From positions 1-7,252 of the forward strand of contig DASWOP010000221.1 in NCBI GenBank assembly GCA_036404255.1: DNA of 7,252 nt. Direction: 5' to 3'. The stretch comes from JARLFX01 sp036404255 (GTDB lineage: Bacteria; Acidobacteriota; Terriglobia; Terriglobales; Acidobacteriaceae). A program made the position numbers and the translations under genes. Of this stretch, positions 7,044-7,252 are shown piece after piece; the first letter of the stretch is position 1, and every line of letters starts with the position of its first letter. The notes under the pieces are model-generated. The model made no database searches. It was not told where the DNA came from and saw only the letters and a list, made by a program, of their open reading frames with translations.

Positions 7044-7252
7044 ATGAGCACAATGCCGGTGTCTTCTAAAATCTCCAACTCCAACATCCCCACGCTGCCG
7101 CCTGACGACGCCATTGCGCCGAAGATTGCGCAGGTGACGCGGCTGCTCGACGCAGGCGAAGGCGACCTGAGCCTGACTGCGCTTGCAGAGAGCGTGCAGC
7201 TTAGTCCATTCACGCTGCAGCGGGCATTCAAACGCATCCTTGGTGTCTCTCC
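7044..7252 (+). CDS. AraC-type helix-turn-helix protein, probably an Ada-like HTH/DNA alkyltransferase, 3'-truncated
   Basis: Only the first 69 complete codons are present; the gene runs off the right edge. Residues from about 25 onward give an AraC-family DNA-binding helix-turn-helix: IAQVTRLLDAG, then LTALAESVQLSPFTLQRAF, then KRILGVSP. The LSP.TLQRAFKR.LGVSP pattern is the style of Ada proteins, where this domain precedes the O6-methylguanine-DNA methyltransferase domain and regulates the response to alkylation damage. The zinc-binding, methylphosphotriester-accepting N-terminal domain of E. coli Ada is missing: the reading frame has a stop at 7011-7013, and the HTH begins almost at once. 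If the call is right, this is the shorter HTH-methyltransferase form. A plain AraC regulator cannot be excluded because the C-terminal part is not visible. ATG 7032 and ATG 7053 are in-frame alternative starts, and none has a strong ribosome site. Confidence 0.7.
   Translation, partial: MSTMPVSSKISNSNIPTLPPDDAIAPKIAQVTRLLDAGEGDLSLTALAESVQLSPFTLQRAFKRILGVS

Overview
The window reads as an ordinary chromosomal segment of a member of the Acidobacteriota, probably class Terriglobia (relatives of Granulicella, Terriglobus or Edaphobacter). This is inferred from the Oar-like TonB-dependent receptor with a carboxypeptidase-regulatory N-terminus, a family that is heavily expanded in that group, and from the moderately high GC content. 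No marker gene (rRNA, tRNA) is present, so the assignment is tentative. All genes lie on the + strand.

Layout. (1) Positions 2-3265 hold most of a large outer-membrane TonB-dependent receptor whose N-terminus is cut by the window edge. It is closed by a strong intrinsic terminator (3285-3319). (2) Positions 3320-3472 are a leader region with a weak promoter-like element, two back-to-back perfect hairpins and a good ribosome binding site. It precedes metK, S-adenosylmethionine synthetase, at 3473-4654 with a TTG start. A second intrinsic terminator follows (4694-4724). (3) Positions 4757-6001 encode a 12-helix MFS transporter, and 6037-6978 a transglutaminase-like cysteine-protease-fold protein. 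The 35-base gap suggests one transcript. (4) After a short gap with another perfect hairpin (7012-7026), a gene begins at about 7044 and runs off the right edge. It starts with an AraC-type helix-turn-helix like that of Ada, so it is probably an HTH/methylated-DNA-protein methyltransferase fusion without the N-terminal phosphotriester domain.

The genes do not form an obvious single pathway. The receptor and metK are each independently terminated, and the transporter/transglutaminase pair is the only likely operon. The receptor and metK favour C-ending codons, while the transporter and transglutaminase are visibly richer in G-ending codons (GCG, CTG, GTG), consistent with different expression levels.

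I found no mobile element, CRISPR array, RNA gene or clear new system. The points most worth a second look are the paired palindromes in the metK leader, which share an 11-base core with the hairpin upstream of the Ada-like gene; the serine at the expected catalytic histidine position of the transglutaminase-like protein; and the strictly paired cysteines of the receptor.
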